From: DASTCC01 sp035711465
GTDB taxonomy: Bacteria; Acidobacteriota; Vicinamibacteria; Vicinamibacterales; SCN-69-37
Assembly (NCBI GenBank): GCA_035711465.1
Contig: DASTCC010000397.1
Coordinates: 1 to 20,095, forward strand
Direction: 5' to 3'
DNA length: 20,095 nucleotides
The notes beneath the pieces were generated by a model. It was not told the DNA's origin. It saw only the letters and a list, made by a program, of their open reading frames with translations, and did no database searches. Positions 14,463-20,095 of the stretch are shown here, piece after piece. Positions within the stretch are counted from its first letter, which is position 1; each line of letters begins with the position of its first letter. Position numbers and translations under genes: made by a program.

Positions 14463-14478
14463 AGTCAAATTGTTGACT
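14463..14478. promoter_or_regulatory. AT-rich palindrome, possible operator or -35 region
   Basis: AGTCAA-ATTG-TTGACT is a perfect 6-bp inverted repeat with a 4-bp centre, AT-rich against the local background, 15 bp beyond the stop of the DHp-like gene. TTGACT resembles a -35 box on either strand, but no -10 is seen at the right distance. Confidence 0.3.
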
Positions 14479-14493
14479 GAACTACAAAAACTG

Positions 14494-14775
14494 TCAGCTG
14501 GCCGACGGTCTGGTTGTCGGTATCTCGACAATGCCGGTTGTCCGACGGATCTCCTGGACAGTGGCAATGGCGTCGAGGGCGCTCGCGACGACGTGTCCCG
14601 CCCGAGCGTGGTGCGTGGCATCGGTCAGGCGGGACTCGAGCAATTCGGCATTAGCCAGGATGATTCCCAGCTGGTTGTTGAGCCGGTGGAACAGCCGGGA
14701 GAGATCCGGCAGTGGATCTTCGTGGGTCATACCGGCGGAGGGGCCGATCGCGCTGCTGGTGGTTTCAGGCGCCAC
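14494..14775 (-). CDS. Stand-alone DHp/HisKA-like protein lacking a kinase ATPase domain
   Basis: A 93-aa soluble protein whose centre (about 24-85) resembles the phosphoacceptor helical hairpin of a histidine kinase. SRLFH30-R-L-N-N-Q-L-GIILANAELLESR aligns with the H-box H-E-L-N-N-P-L-A of kinases such as the one encoded at 11862, and a second amphipathic helix follows (HVVASALDAIATVQEIRRT). There is no ATP-binding domain and no room for one. It could serve as a histidine phosphotransfer protein, a Spo0B-like relay component, or a dimerisation partner that blocks a kinase. The GTG start at 14775 overlaps the HTH gene by 11 bp, with GGAG 10 nt upstream; an in-frame ATG at 14730 is the alternative. 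It lies between the HTH and sigma factor genes on the same strand. Confidence 0.65.
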   Translation of the reverse strand: MAPETTSSAIGPSAGMTHEDPLPDLSRLFHRLNNQLGIILANAELLESRLTDATHHARAGHVVASALDAIATVQEIRRTTGIVEIPTTRPSAS

Positions 14776-14980
14776 GGCTCAGACGCTCCGTCCAGGCGGC
14801 GTCAGTGTTGGCGGCATCGGGCTCGCGCCAGAGCGTGTCGACGTAGATGCGCACCGACCCGCCCGCTGTCCTCACGTACTGAACCTTCCCGCCGGCAATC
14901 CAGTTGTAGATCGTCCGTCGGCTGACGCCGACCAGTTCGCACGCCCGCGGGATCGATACGGTCTTTCGCTCCAGAATCAT
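14765..14980 (-). CDS. Small excisionase/MerR-type helix-turn-helix DNA-binding protein
   Basis: The 71-aa protein consists almost entirely of a winged helix-turn-helix of the excisionase/helix-turn-helix-17 type: TVSIPRACELVGVSRRTIYN (7-26), then WIAGGKVQYVRTAGGSVRIY and VDTLWRE. Size and fold resemble BldC-like regulators as well as phage excisionases. No integrase, att site or other phage gene is nearby, so a chromosomal regulator is more likely. The ATG at 14980 is the first Met before the domain; GGGA lies 8 nt upstream. The same frame stays open far upstream, but only as antisense of the response regulator gene. It is the first gene of a run with the DHp-like protein and sigma factor, preceded by a sigma-28-like promoter at 15048-15075. 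Confidence 0.8.
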   Translation of the reverse strand: MILERKTVSIPRACELVGVSRRTIYNWIAGGKVQYVRTAGGSVRIYVDTLWREPDAANTDAAWTERLSRGA

Positions 14981-15047
14981 TGTCGTTGTCCCAAGGCTCT
15001 CGTCGCGCAGGGCCGGCGCGCGACTGGCCTCAATCACTCGTGAGGAA

Positions 15048-15075
15048 CTATCGGCGGGCCAAACGGAAGACTTTA
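15048..15075 (-). promoter_or_regulatory. Sigma-28-type promoter candidate for the HTH-DHp-sigma operon
   Basis: The minus strand reads TAAAGTCT (15075-15068), 12 nt, then GCCGATAG (15055-15048). The sigma-28 consensus is TAAAGTTT-N11-GCCGATAA, so 7 of 8 bases match in each box with a spacer one base longer. Transcription would start near 15040, about 60 nt before the HTH gene ATG. The operon ends with a sigma-28-family gene, so autoregulation is plausible. Confidence 0.55.
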
Positions 15076-15092
15076 CGCGTTCGCGGCCCGGC

Positions 15093-15108
15093 TGGCAAGA
15101 CTCGGGCC
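15093..15108 (+). promoter_or_regulatory. Weak sigma-54-type promoter candidate upstream of the response regulator
   Basis: TGGCAAG-ACTC-GGGCC has the GG and GC dinucleotides at the required 10-bp spacing and matches six of seven bases of the -24 box. The -12 box matches only GC. Its start would be near 15119, upstream of the response regulator gene. A chance match is quite possible in GC-rich DNA. Confidence 0.25.
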
Positions 15109-15181
15109 GGCCGGCGTCGTCTCTTCTCCGTCCCGCGCCAGCCCAATGCCGACTCCCTTGTGTCAAAATACCGGCACCGGC

Positions 15182-16573
15182 ATGCGGGACCCGCTTTATC
15201 AGCACCTGCTCTTCGTCGACGACGAAGCGGCCTTTCGGGAGGCCATCGCCGAGCGACTCGTCGAACACGGCTTCCGCGTCGAACAGGCCGGAACCGGCGA
15301 AGAAGCGCTGACCAAGCTGAATGACTTCGCGTTCGACACCCTGATTACCGACCTCAGGCTGCCGGGCGTCGACGGACGGAAGGTGCTCGACGAGGCGTTC
15401 AGCCGCTACCCCGAGATCATCGCCATCGTCATCACCGGCTTCGGCACGGTGCGCGAAGCCGTGGAAGTCACCCGGCTCGGCGCCGAAGGCTTCATCACCA
15501 AGCCGTTCCAGTTCGAGGAGCTGCTCCACGAGCTGAACGCCGCCATCGAGAAGCGCCGGCTGCAAGCCGAGAACGCCTACCTTCGCGATCAGCTGCACGA
15601 CCGCTTCAAGCTCGACGGCATGATCGGCCGGACGCCGGTGATGATGCAGCTCTTCGAGCTGCTGCGGACGATCGCGTCCACGTCGAGCACCGTGCTGATC
15701 ACCGGCGAGACCGGCACGGGAAAGGAGCTGGCGGCGCGCGCGATTCACGACGCCAGCCCGCGTTGCAGCCAACGCTTCGTCGCGCTCAACTGCAGCGCGA
15801 TTCCCGAGACGCTGCTCGAAGCGGAGATCTTCGGCCACGTGCGCGGCGCATTTACCGGCGCCATCGCCAACCGGCAGGGCCGGCTCGAGCAGGCGCACCG
15901 CGGCACGCTCTTCCTCGACGAAGTCGGGACGATGAGCGCGGCGCTCCAGTCCAAGCTGCTGCGCGTCCTGCAGTCGCGCGAGTTCGAGCGTGTCGGCGAC
16001 TCGCAGACGATCAAGGTCGACGTGCGCGTGATCGCCGCGACCAATTCTGATCTGAAGCAGATGGTCCAGGCGGGCACGTTCCGGCAGGATCTGTTCTATC
16101 GCCTCAACGTGATTCCCGTCCGGATTCCGCCGCTTCGCGAGCGCCGCGCCGACATCCCGCTCCTCGCCCAGCACTTTCTCGACACCTTTGCCAGACAGGC
16201 GGTGCCGCCGCGGGGCAAGATCACCCTCGCGCAGGACGCGCAGCAGGCGCTGATGGCGCATCTCTGGCCCGGCAACGTGCGCCAGCTCGAGAACGTGATC
16301 GAACGCACGTTCGCGCTCGCGCCGGGCAAGGCTCAGCTCTCGGGCGCCGATCTCCCCGAGGAGGTGCGCGGCGTGCCGATTCCCGTCGAAGCCGAAGAGA
16401 CCGTGATTCCGGACGGCGGCATCGACCTCGATCGCCTGGTCGCCGACTTCGAGCACACGCTGATCCGCCGCGCCCTCGAGCGTACCGGCGGCAACAAGCG
16501 TCAGGCCGCCGAGCTCCTGCAGCTCAAGCGGACGACGCTGATCGAAAAGCTCAAGCGGCTGGAGCGCGCCTGA
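15182..16573 (+). CDS. Sigma-54-dependent response regulator (NtrC family)
   Basis: This cytoplasmic transcription activator has a receiver domain (about 5-120; acidic pair in FVDDE, phosphoacceptor D57 in LITDLRLPGVDG, Lys in TKPF), a sigma-54 AAA+ domain (about 140-370) and a C-terminal Fis-type helix-turn-helix (about 420-463). AAA+ landmarks are Walker A GETGTGKEL, the sigma-54 contact loop GAFTGA, Walker B GTLFLDEVG, and FRQDLFYRLNV and WPGNVRQLENVIER. It hydrolyses ATP to open sigma-54 promoters once phosphorylated. I chose ATG 15182, 12 residues before the acidic pair as is usual in the family; the in-frame ATG 15146 adds 12 unremarkable residues, and neither has a clear ribosome-binding site. 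It is divergent from the HTH operon. The cognate kinase may be the hybrid kinase at 11862, via the DHp-like protein. The next gene starts 1 bp after its stop. Confidence 0.93.
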   Translation: MRDPLYQHLLFVDDEAAFREAIAERLVEHGFRVEQAGTGEEALTKLNDFAFDTLITDLRLPGVDGRKVLDEAFSRYPEIIAIVITGFGTVREAVEVTRLGAEGFITKPFQFEELLHELNAAIEKRRLQAENAYLRDQLHDRFKLDGMIGRTPVMMQLFELLRTIASTSSTVLITGETGTGKELAARAIHDASPRCSQRFVALNCSAIPETLLEAEIFGHVRGAFTGAIANRQGRLEQAHRGTLFLDEVGTMSAALQSKLLRVLQSREFERVGDSQTIKVDVRVIAATNSDLKQMVQAGTFRQDLFYRLNVIPVRIPPLRERRADIPLLAQHFLDTFARQAVPPRGKITLAQDAQQALMAHLWPGNVRQLENVIERTFALAPGKAQLSGADLPEEVRGVPIPVEAEETVIPDGGIDLDRLVADFEHTLIRRALERTGGNKRQAAELLQLKRTTLIEKLKRLERA

Positions 16574-16574
16574 C

Positions 16575-16898
16575 ATGCCGCCGCTCACCGGTTACTGGAT
16601 CATCGTCTCCGGCGTGACGCCGACGGCATTTCGCTCGCGGCGCAAGGAGGATCTGTTGCCGACGCTGAAGCAGCTCCAGCGCACGCAGCCCGACACCATC
16701 CTGCGCTGGTTCGACCGCGGCCGGAGCTGGGCGTCGCCTGAGGAAGCCCGGCAGGCGCGCCTCGCGCGGGCGCGCGCGGCGAAGTCGCGCGGGCGCGACT
16801 GGCGGCCCGGCGGCGAGCACAAGGATCCCCGCGCCAAGTACAAGCTCACCCGCGACCAGAAGCGCGCGCGCTTCAAGCGGCGGAGCCGCAAGCCGTGA
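16575..16898 (+). CDS. Very basic conserved-looking protein of unknown function
   Basis: I do not recognise a named family for this 107-aa protein. The N-terminal half (about 1-48) looks folded, with a strand GYWIIVSGVTPTAFRSR and a helix LLPTLKQLQRTQPDTI followed by LRWFDRGRSW. The C-terminal half is packed with Arg and Lys, includes RDWRPGGEHKDPRAKYKLT, and ends in RFKRRSRKP. There are no cysteines, signal peptide or membrane helix. The charge suggests binding to RNA, DNA or ribosomes. The gene begins 1 bp after the response regulator stop, with GGAG 10 nt upstream, and its stop overlaps the GTG of the Dabb gene (GTGA). The tight coupling on both sides and gene-like composition make it a real gene. 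Confidence 0.75.
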   Translation: MPPLTGYWIIVSGVTPTAFRSRRKEDLLPTLKQLQRTQPDTILRWFDRGRSWASPEEARQARLARARAAKSRGRDWRPGGEHKDPRAKYKLTRDQKRARFKRRSRKP

Positions 16899-17248
16899 TC
16901 GCCCACATCGTGTTGTTCCGGCCGAAGGCCGGTCTGTCACAGGATCAACTGCGGTCGTTTGCCCGATCCATCAAGGCCACGATCGAAGGATCGGAAGGTC
17001 TCAGACGCGGCACCGTCGGAAGGGCCGTAGCCATTAATGCTGGCTATGCACGTCATTTAGATAATTCGACCTATCCGTTCGCCGCGGTGCTCGAGTTCGA
17101 GTCGGCGGACGCGCTCGTCAAATACCTCGTGAAACCCGCGCACCAGACGCTAGGCCGGCTGTTCTGGGAGTACTGCGATGGGACGGTCGTGACCGAGTTC
17201 GAATCGGAAGAGCTGGGAAACGTCGACGCAGATTGGTTTTTGATGTAA
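16895..17248 (+). CDS. Dabb (stress-responsive alpha/beta barrel) domain protein
   Basis: The 117-aa single-domain protein begins MIAHIVLFRPKAGLS, the typical opening of the Dabb ferredoxin-like fold, followed by a first helix (DQLRSFARSIKATI), a central strand segment (FAAVLEFESADALVKYL) and HQTLGRLFWEYCDG. Dabb proteins form dimers; some bind small hydrophobic molecules, but most have no known role. The GTG start overlaps the stop of the basic protein gene by 4 bp, indicating translational coupling. The C-terminal 20 residues are acidic and not part of the fold. It is convergent with dusB, with a 4-bp gap. The region 17031-17066 is slightly AT-richer than its surroundings, without further sign of transfer. 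Confidence 0.82.
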   Translation: MIAHIVLFRPKAGLSQDQLRSFARSIKATIEGSEGLRRGTVGRAVAINAGYARHLDNSTYPFAAVLEFESADALVKYLVKPAHQTLGRLFWEYCDGTVVTEFESEELGNVDADWFLM

Positions 17249-17252
17249 CGAC

Positions 17253-18332
17253 CTAAACAGGCTGGGCTTCCAGAGCCATCGCAGCAGACTCGGCCCGCTC
17301 GACCTCAAAGAAGTCCTGGATGATGCCCTGCAGCTCAGGGATCGACTCCGCAGCGTTGATTCGCACGCGAAGCTGAGACCCGCCTTCCAGGCCCTTGGTG
17401 TACCAGGAGTTGAGCGCCCGAAGCTTGTTGATGACCCAGCGTTCCCGCCCGCGCGCTGGCGGCGGCGCCACGATTTCGCCCTGCGTGGGCGCGACGTGAC
17501 GGAAGCCATCGGCCTCGTCGACGCGTTCGTGGATCAGGAGCTCGATGTACTCGAGCAGGAACCGCCCGCGCGCCGCGAGCGGGATCGCCGGCGGCGGCTG
17601 TCCCGCGGCCGCGATTGCCGCGTGCTGGAAGATCCACGGATTGCGGAGCGCGCCGCGGCCGACGAGCACGCCCGACACGGCGCCGTTGCGCAGGCGATCG
17701 ACGACCTGTCCCGGCTCGACGCAGTCGCCCGATCCGAACACCGGCACGCGCACGCCGCTCGCGACGCGATCGATCAGGTTCCAGTCGGATTCGCCCGAGT
17801 AGGATTGCGCCGCCGTGCGCCCGTGCACCGCGAGCGCCGCCGCGCCCGCGTCTTCGACGAGCTTCGCAAGATCAGGTGCGTTGATCTCGCGCTCGTTCCA
17901 GCCGGCGCGCATCTTCACCGTCACCGGGATCCGCACTGCCTTCGCCATCGCCCGGATCACGCTCGCAGCGTGCTCGGGCTCGCGCATCAGGCTGCAGCCG
18001 GCATTGTGCTTGGCGATCTTCGGGACCGGACAGCCCATGTTGACGTCGACGATGTCGGCGCCCATGCTCTCGACGATCTGCGCCGCGTCGGCCATCACCG
18101 CGGGATCGCCGCCGAAGATCTGAATCGAGACCGGCCGCTCTTCCTCGGTGTACTCGGCGTACTCGAGCGTGCGATCGATGCCGCGGACGAGCCCTTCCGA
18201 GCTCACCATCTCGCTGACGACGAGCCCGCAGCCGCCCTGGCGTTTGACGAGACGGCGGAACGCCGTGTCGGTCATGCCCGCCATCGGCGCCAGCGCGACG
18301 GGATGGTCGAGCGAGACCGCGCCGATCTTCAC
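17253..18332 (-). CDS. dusB: tRNA-dihydrouridine synthase (DusB type)
   Basis: This 359-aa flavoenzyme reduces specific uridines in the tRNA D-loop using FMN and NADPH. The family pattern is complete: N-terminal APMAGMTDTAFRRL (FMN site), SIQIFGGDP, the catalytic Cys C101 in VNMGCPVPKI, VKMRAGW, AVHGRTAAQSYSG, FGSGD and GVLVGRGALRNPWIF of the TIM barrel, then a C-terminal helical domain (about 240-340). The start is GTG 18332, whose GTGA overlaps the stop of the SurA-like gene by 4 bp and which gives the usual DusB N-terminus (MKIGAVSLDHPVALAPMAG). The open frame extends upstream to 18392 but those residues shadow the neighbour. It is slightly longer than E. coli DusB (321 aa), with an extended Ala-rich C-terminus. 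It is the last gene of the mfd-surA-like-dus run. Confidence 0.93.
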   Translation of the reverse strand: MKIGAVSLDHPVALAPMAGMTDTAFRRLVKRQGGCGLVVSEMVSSEGLVRGIDRTLEYAEYTEEERPVSIQIFGGDPAVMADAAQIVESMGADIVDVNMGCPVPKIAKHNAGCSLMREPEHAASVIRAMAKAVRIPVTVKMRAGWNEREINAPDLAKLVEDAGAAALAVHGRTAAQSYSGESDWNLIDRVASGVRVPVFGSGDCVEPGQVVDRLRNGAVSGVLVGRGALRNPWIFQHAAIAAAGQPPPAIPLAARGRFLLEYIELLIHERVDEADGFRHVAPTQGEIVAPPPARGRERWVINKLRALNSWYTKGLEGGSQLRVRINAAESIPELQGIIQDFFEVERAESAAMALEAQPV

Positions 18333-19384
18333 AGGCCCTGCTTGCCCTGCCGGGCCTGCTCGTACAGTTTCTTGTAGTTCTCGTCCTTCCACTCGATCAG
18401 CGCGGTGAGCCGCAGTTTATCGATGAATTTCGCGCGTTCCTGGTCGAGCCGCTCGCTCGACACGAGCTGCTCGATCTCCGGCCGCACCTCCGTGTACGGC
18501 CGCGTCGCCGACTCGGCGCGCGATTCGAGCTTGAAGATCTGATAGCCGCGCGAGCTGCGGATCGGCTGCGAGATCTCGCCGACCTTGAGCTTGTCGAACA
18601 CGGCCGCGAGCGTGCGATCGATCTCGCCGAGGTTCACCGGACCCACCAGGCCTTCGTTGGCCTTCGATCCGGATTCCGAGAGCTCGGCGACGACCTTGGC
18701 GAAGTCCTCGCCGCCCACCACGCGGGCCCGCGCCGCCTCGATCTTCTCTTTCGCGGCGTCGTCAGCGCCGGCGCTGAAGACCGACTGACCTCCGCGCGTT
18801 TCGGTGGGCACGCTGATCAGGATCTCGCGGAGCGTCACCGTCGCCGGAGTCTGGAACTTCTCCGGATGCGCCTGGTAGTACATCTTCAGCTCGGACTCGG
18901 TCAGGTTCATCTGACCCATGATCTCGCGCTCTTCGACGCCGCGGATGAGGAACTGCTTCTCCATCATCTCCCGATAGAGCTGCATCGACAGCCCTTCGGC
19001 GGCGAGCGCCTGCACCAGCTGCTGCTCGGTGATGTTGTTCTGCTTCTTGACCTGCTCGAGCACGTTCTTGAACTGCTCGTCCGACATCCGGAAGCCGAGC
19101 TCACGGCCGCGCTGGATCATCAGCAGCTCGTCGACCGCATCGGTCAGGATCTGCGGAGTGATTTCGGCGAGCTGGGTCCGCAGTGCCTCGTTCTTCATGT
19201 CCGACGCCTGCATCTGCGGGTTGCGCTGGCGCAGGATCTCGATCTGGCGCTGCTCCAGCTCGGTCATGGTGAGGATCTCGCCGTTCACCTTGACGATGAT
19301 TCTTTGAATGATGTTGCCCTGCGCGCCGAGACCGCCCGAGAGACCGGTCAGGAGCACGCACAGGACGAGAGCCCGCTTGGCCAT
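18329..19384 (-). CDS. SurA-like periplasmic peptidyl-prolyl isomerase/chaperone
   Basis: The 351-aa exported protein has a signal peptide (about 1-21, MAKRALVLCVLLTGLSGGLG), a SurA N-terminal chaperone domain (about 24-150, starting IIVKVNGEILTMTELEQRQ), and one parvulin/rotamase domain (about 175-285; VTLREILISV, GEDFAKVVAELSESGS, GLVGPVNLGEIDRTL, RGYQIFKLESR). A C-terminal helix follows (about 295-340). SurA-like proteins assist folding of outer-membrane proteins. E. coli SurA has two parvulin domains; here there is one, as in many PpiC/PrsA-type relatives. The start is ATG 19384, with GGAG 6 nt upstream and immediately before the signal peptide; an in-frame upstream Met at 19423 adds 13 residues and is less likely. 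A promoter with -35 and -10 boxes lies inside the end of mfd. Confidence 0.92.
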   Translation of the reverse strand: MAKRALVLCVLLTGLSGGLGAQGNIIQRIIVKVNGEILTMTELEQRQIEILRQRNPQMQASDMKNEALRTQLAEITPQILTDAVDELLMIQRGRELGFRMSDEQFKNVLEQVKKQNNITEQQLVQALAAEGLSMQLYREMMEKQFLIRGVEEREIMGQMNLTESELKMYYQAHPEKFQTPATVTLREILISVPTETRGGQSVFSAGADDAAKEKIEAARARVVGGEDFAKVVAELSESGSKANEGLVGPVNLGEIDRTLAAVFDKLKVGEISQPIRSSRGYQIFKLESRAESATRPYTEVRPEIEQLVSSERLDQERAKFIDKLRLTALIEWKDENYKKLYEQARQGKQGL

Positions 19385-19429
19385 GAAGCACTCCGTGGCT
19401 GCCGTCGCCACAACTGACGCCAAATCAAT

Positions 19430-19459
19430 ATTTTAGCTTGCGACGATCGCCTCGCTCAA
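19430..19459 (-). promoter_or_regulatory. Sigma-70-type promoter for the SurA-like/dusB pair
   Basis: The minus strand reads TTGAGC (19459-19454), 18 nt, then TAAAAT (19435-19430): four of six and five of six matches. The TAA of the mfd stop is part of the -10 box. Transcription would begin near 19423, leaving a leader of about 39 nt that contains the GGAG site. Confidence 0.5.
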
Positions 19460-20095
19460 CCTGCCGAGGAGCTCGCCGAGCCGCTCGAAGAGCCCGCCCG
19501 TGGCGCCCGGATCCGGGGCCGTCTCGGCCAGGATGACCTCCCGGCGGAAGCCCGGCTCGACGGCTGCGGTCGCCCGGGCGGTCCACCAGGACGCGCCTTC
19601 CTCATCAGACTTGCGAAGGGTCGTTTTGGGCGTAGGGGCGGTCGGGCGGCCCAGATCCAGCCGCAGGACGGCGGGCGGGAGCAGCGTCAGGTCGCCGCGG
19701 GCGGCGACGAACTTGTAGAGCCAGGCCGGGTCCAGCTTCGCGTCCTGCCGGAACTTGAGGACCACGACCTGCCCCTCGCGATCGAGGCTGTCGAGCCCGA
19801 CGCGATCGGCCATCAGCCGAATCCGCGCGTACTCCGCAAGGTTCCTGACGCCCGGCGGCGGCTCGCCGTAGCGATCGCGGAGCTCGGCGACGATCTGCGT
19901 CACGCCCTCGAGATCCCTGGCGTTCGCGAGCCGCCGGTACGCGGCGAGCCGTTGATTCATGTCGGGGATGTACTGGTCGTCCAGCCGGAGATCGAGCTTC
20001 AGGTTGACCGACGCGCGGCGCTCGTCCTCGAGCTCTTCGCCCTTGAGCTCCCGAATCGTCTGCTCGAGCAGCTTCATGTACATGTCGAAGCCGAC
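19433..20095 (-). CDS. mfd: Transcription-repair coupling factor Mfd, C-terminal end, 5' part outside window
   Basis: These 220 residues are the last part of Mfd, the ATP-dependent translocase that removes RNA polymerase stalled at DNA damage and recruits UvrA. The frame is open across the right edge of the window; residues there read VGFDMYMKLLEQTIRELKGEE, the usual end of the RecG-like translocation region. The TRCF domain (D7) follows: ERRASVNLKLDLRLDDQYIPD, then RLAAYRRLANARDLEGVTQIVAELRDRYGEPP, which normally masks UvrA binding. The last about 70 residues (after GDLTLLPP) are less conserved and include the Lys/Arg-rich PTAPTPKTTLRKSDEEG. The ATG at 20083 is internal. The SurA-like gene follows after 48 bp on the same strand. 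Confidence 0.93.
   Translation of the reverse strand, partial: VGFDMYMKLLEQTIRELKGEELEDERRASVNLKLDLRLDDQYIPDMNQRLAAYRRLANARDLEGVTQIVAELRDRYGEPPPGVRNLAEYARIRLMADRVGLDSLDREGQVVVLKFRQDAKLDPAWLYKFVAARGDLTLLPPAVLRLDLGRPTAPTPKTTLRKSDEEGASWWTARATAAVEPGFRREVILAETAPDPGATGGLFERLGELLGRLSEAIVAS

Noticed and set aside
14765..14980. Phage excisionase as evidence of a prophage or integrated element
   Set aside because: The fold fits an excisionase, but there is no integrase, att repeat, tRNA or composition change nearby; it sits in a regulatory operon.
14981..16588. Long minus-strand open frame opposite the sigma-54 regulator (part of a 607-residue frame)
   Set aside because: It is antisense to a clear NtrC-family gene, has low-complexity His/Arg/Glu composition typical of high-GC shadow frames, and only its last 71 codons (14765-14980) form a recognisable protein.
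1..20095. CRISPR arrays, tRNA or rRNA genes, insertion sequences
   Set aside because: No regularly spaced direct repeats, cloverleaf sequences, rRNA segments or transposase-like proteins were seen on reading both strands.

Overview
The window is gene-dense, high-GC bacterial chromosome (roughly two thirds G+C by eye). It holds 21 protein genes, the first and last cut by the window edges. I see no rRNA, tRNA, CRISPR array, insertion sequence or phage gene. A complex I NuoG, a DsbD, SpoIIE-type phosphatase signalling, an OB-HD YhaM-like protein, a PCYCGC lipoprotein and an mfd/SurA-like/dus run point to a Gram-negative heterotroph. Acidobacteriota (Vicinamibacter-like) is my best guess from the protein style, but nothing here proves it.

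Layout. 1-4396 (+): end of nuoG, then dsbD, then a membrane GAF protein. 4468-7541 (-): a double-PDZ membrane protein and a GAF-GAF-PP2C phosphatase, separated by a 374-bp hairpin-rich gap. 7587-8054 (+): a divergent FabZ-like dehydratase, head to head with the phosphatase gene. 8072-10187 (-): an overlapping operon of Lrp/AsnC regulator, EamA exporter and a small membrane protein with an HESGH motif. 10312-11262 (-): a YhaM-like exoribonuclease. 11313-13418 (+): a PCYCGC lipoprotein and a PAS-kinase-receiver hybrid histidine kinase. 13425-14980 (-): a small HTH protein, a stand-alone DHp-like protein and a FliA/WhiG-type sigma factor. 15182-17248 (+): a sigma-54 response regulator, a very basic protein of unknown function and a Dabb protein. 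17253-20095 (-): the C-terminal end of mfd, a SurA-like chaperone and dusB.

The most interesting stretch is 11.8-16.6 kb. A hybrid kinase, a FliA-type sigma factor with an unusual basic tail, a 93-residue protein that looks like only the phosphoacceptor helices of a histidine kinase, a 71-residue excisionase/BldC-like HTH protein and an NtrC-type activator sit together. The small-HTH/DHp/sigma run is preceded by a good match to a sigma-28 promoter, which suggests autoregulation by its own sigma factor. This reads as a compact, possibly undescribed phosphorelay plus sigma-factor circuit. The individual families are known, but the combined role is inference.

Many genes overlap by 4 bp or abut convergently with gaps of 4-17 bp. 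Several starts differ from the longest open frame. GTG starts in GTGA overlaps fix the HESGH protein, dusB and the Dabb gene; strong Shine-Dalgarno sites fix the sigma factor and the SurA-like gene. Some starts lie only 6-12 nt downstream of a -10-like box, hinting at leaderless transcripts.
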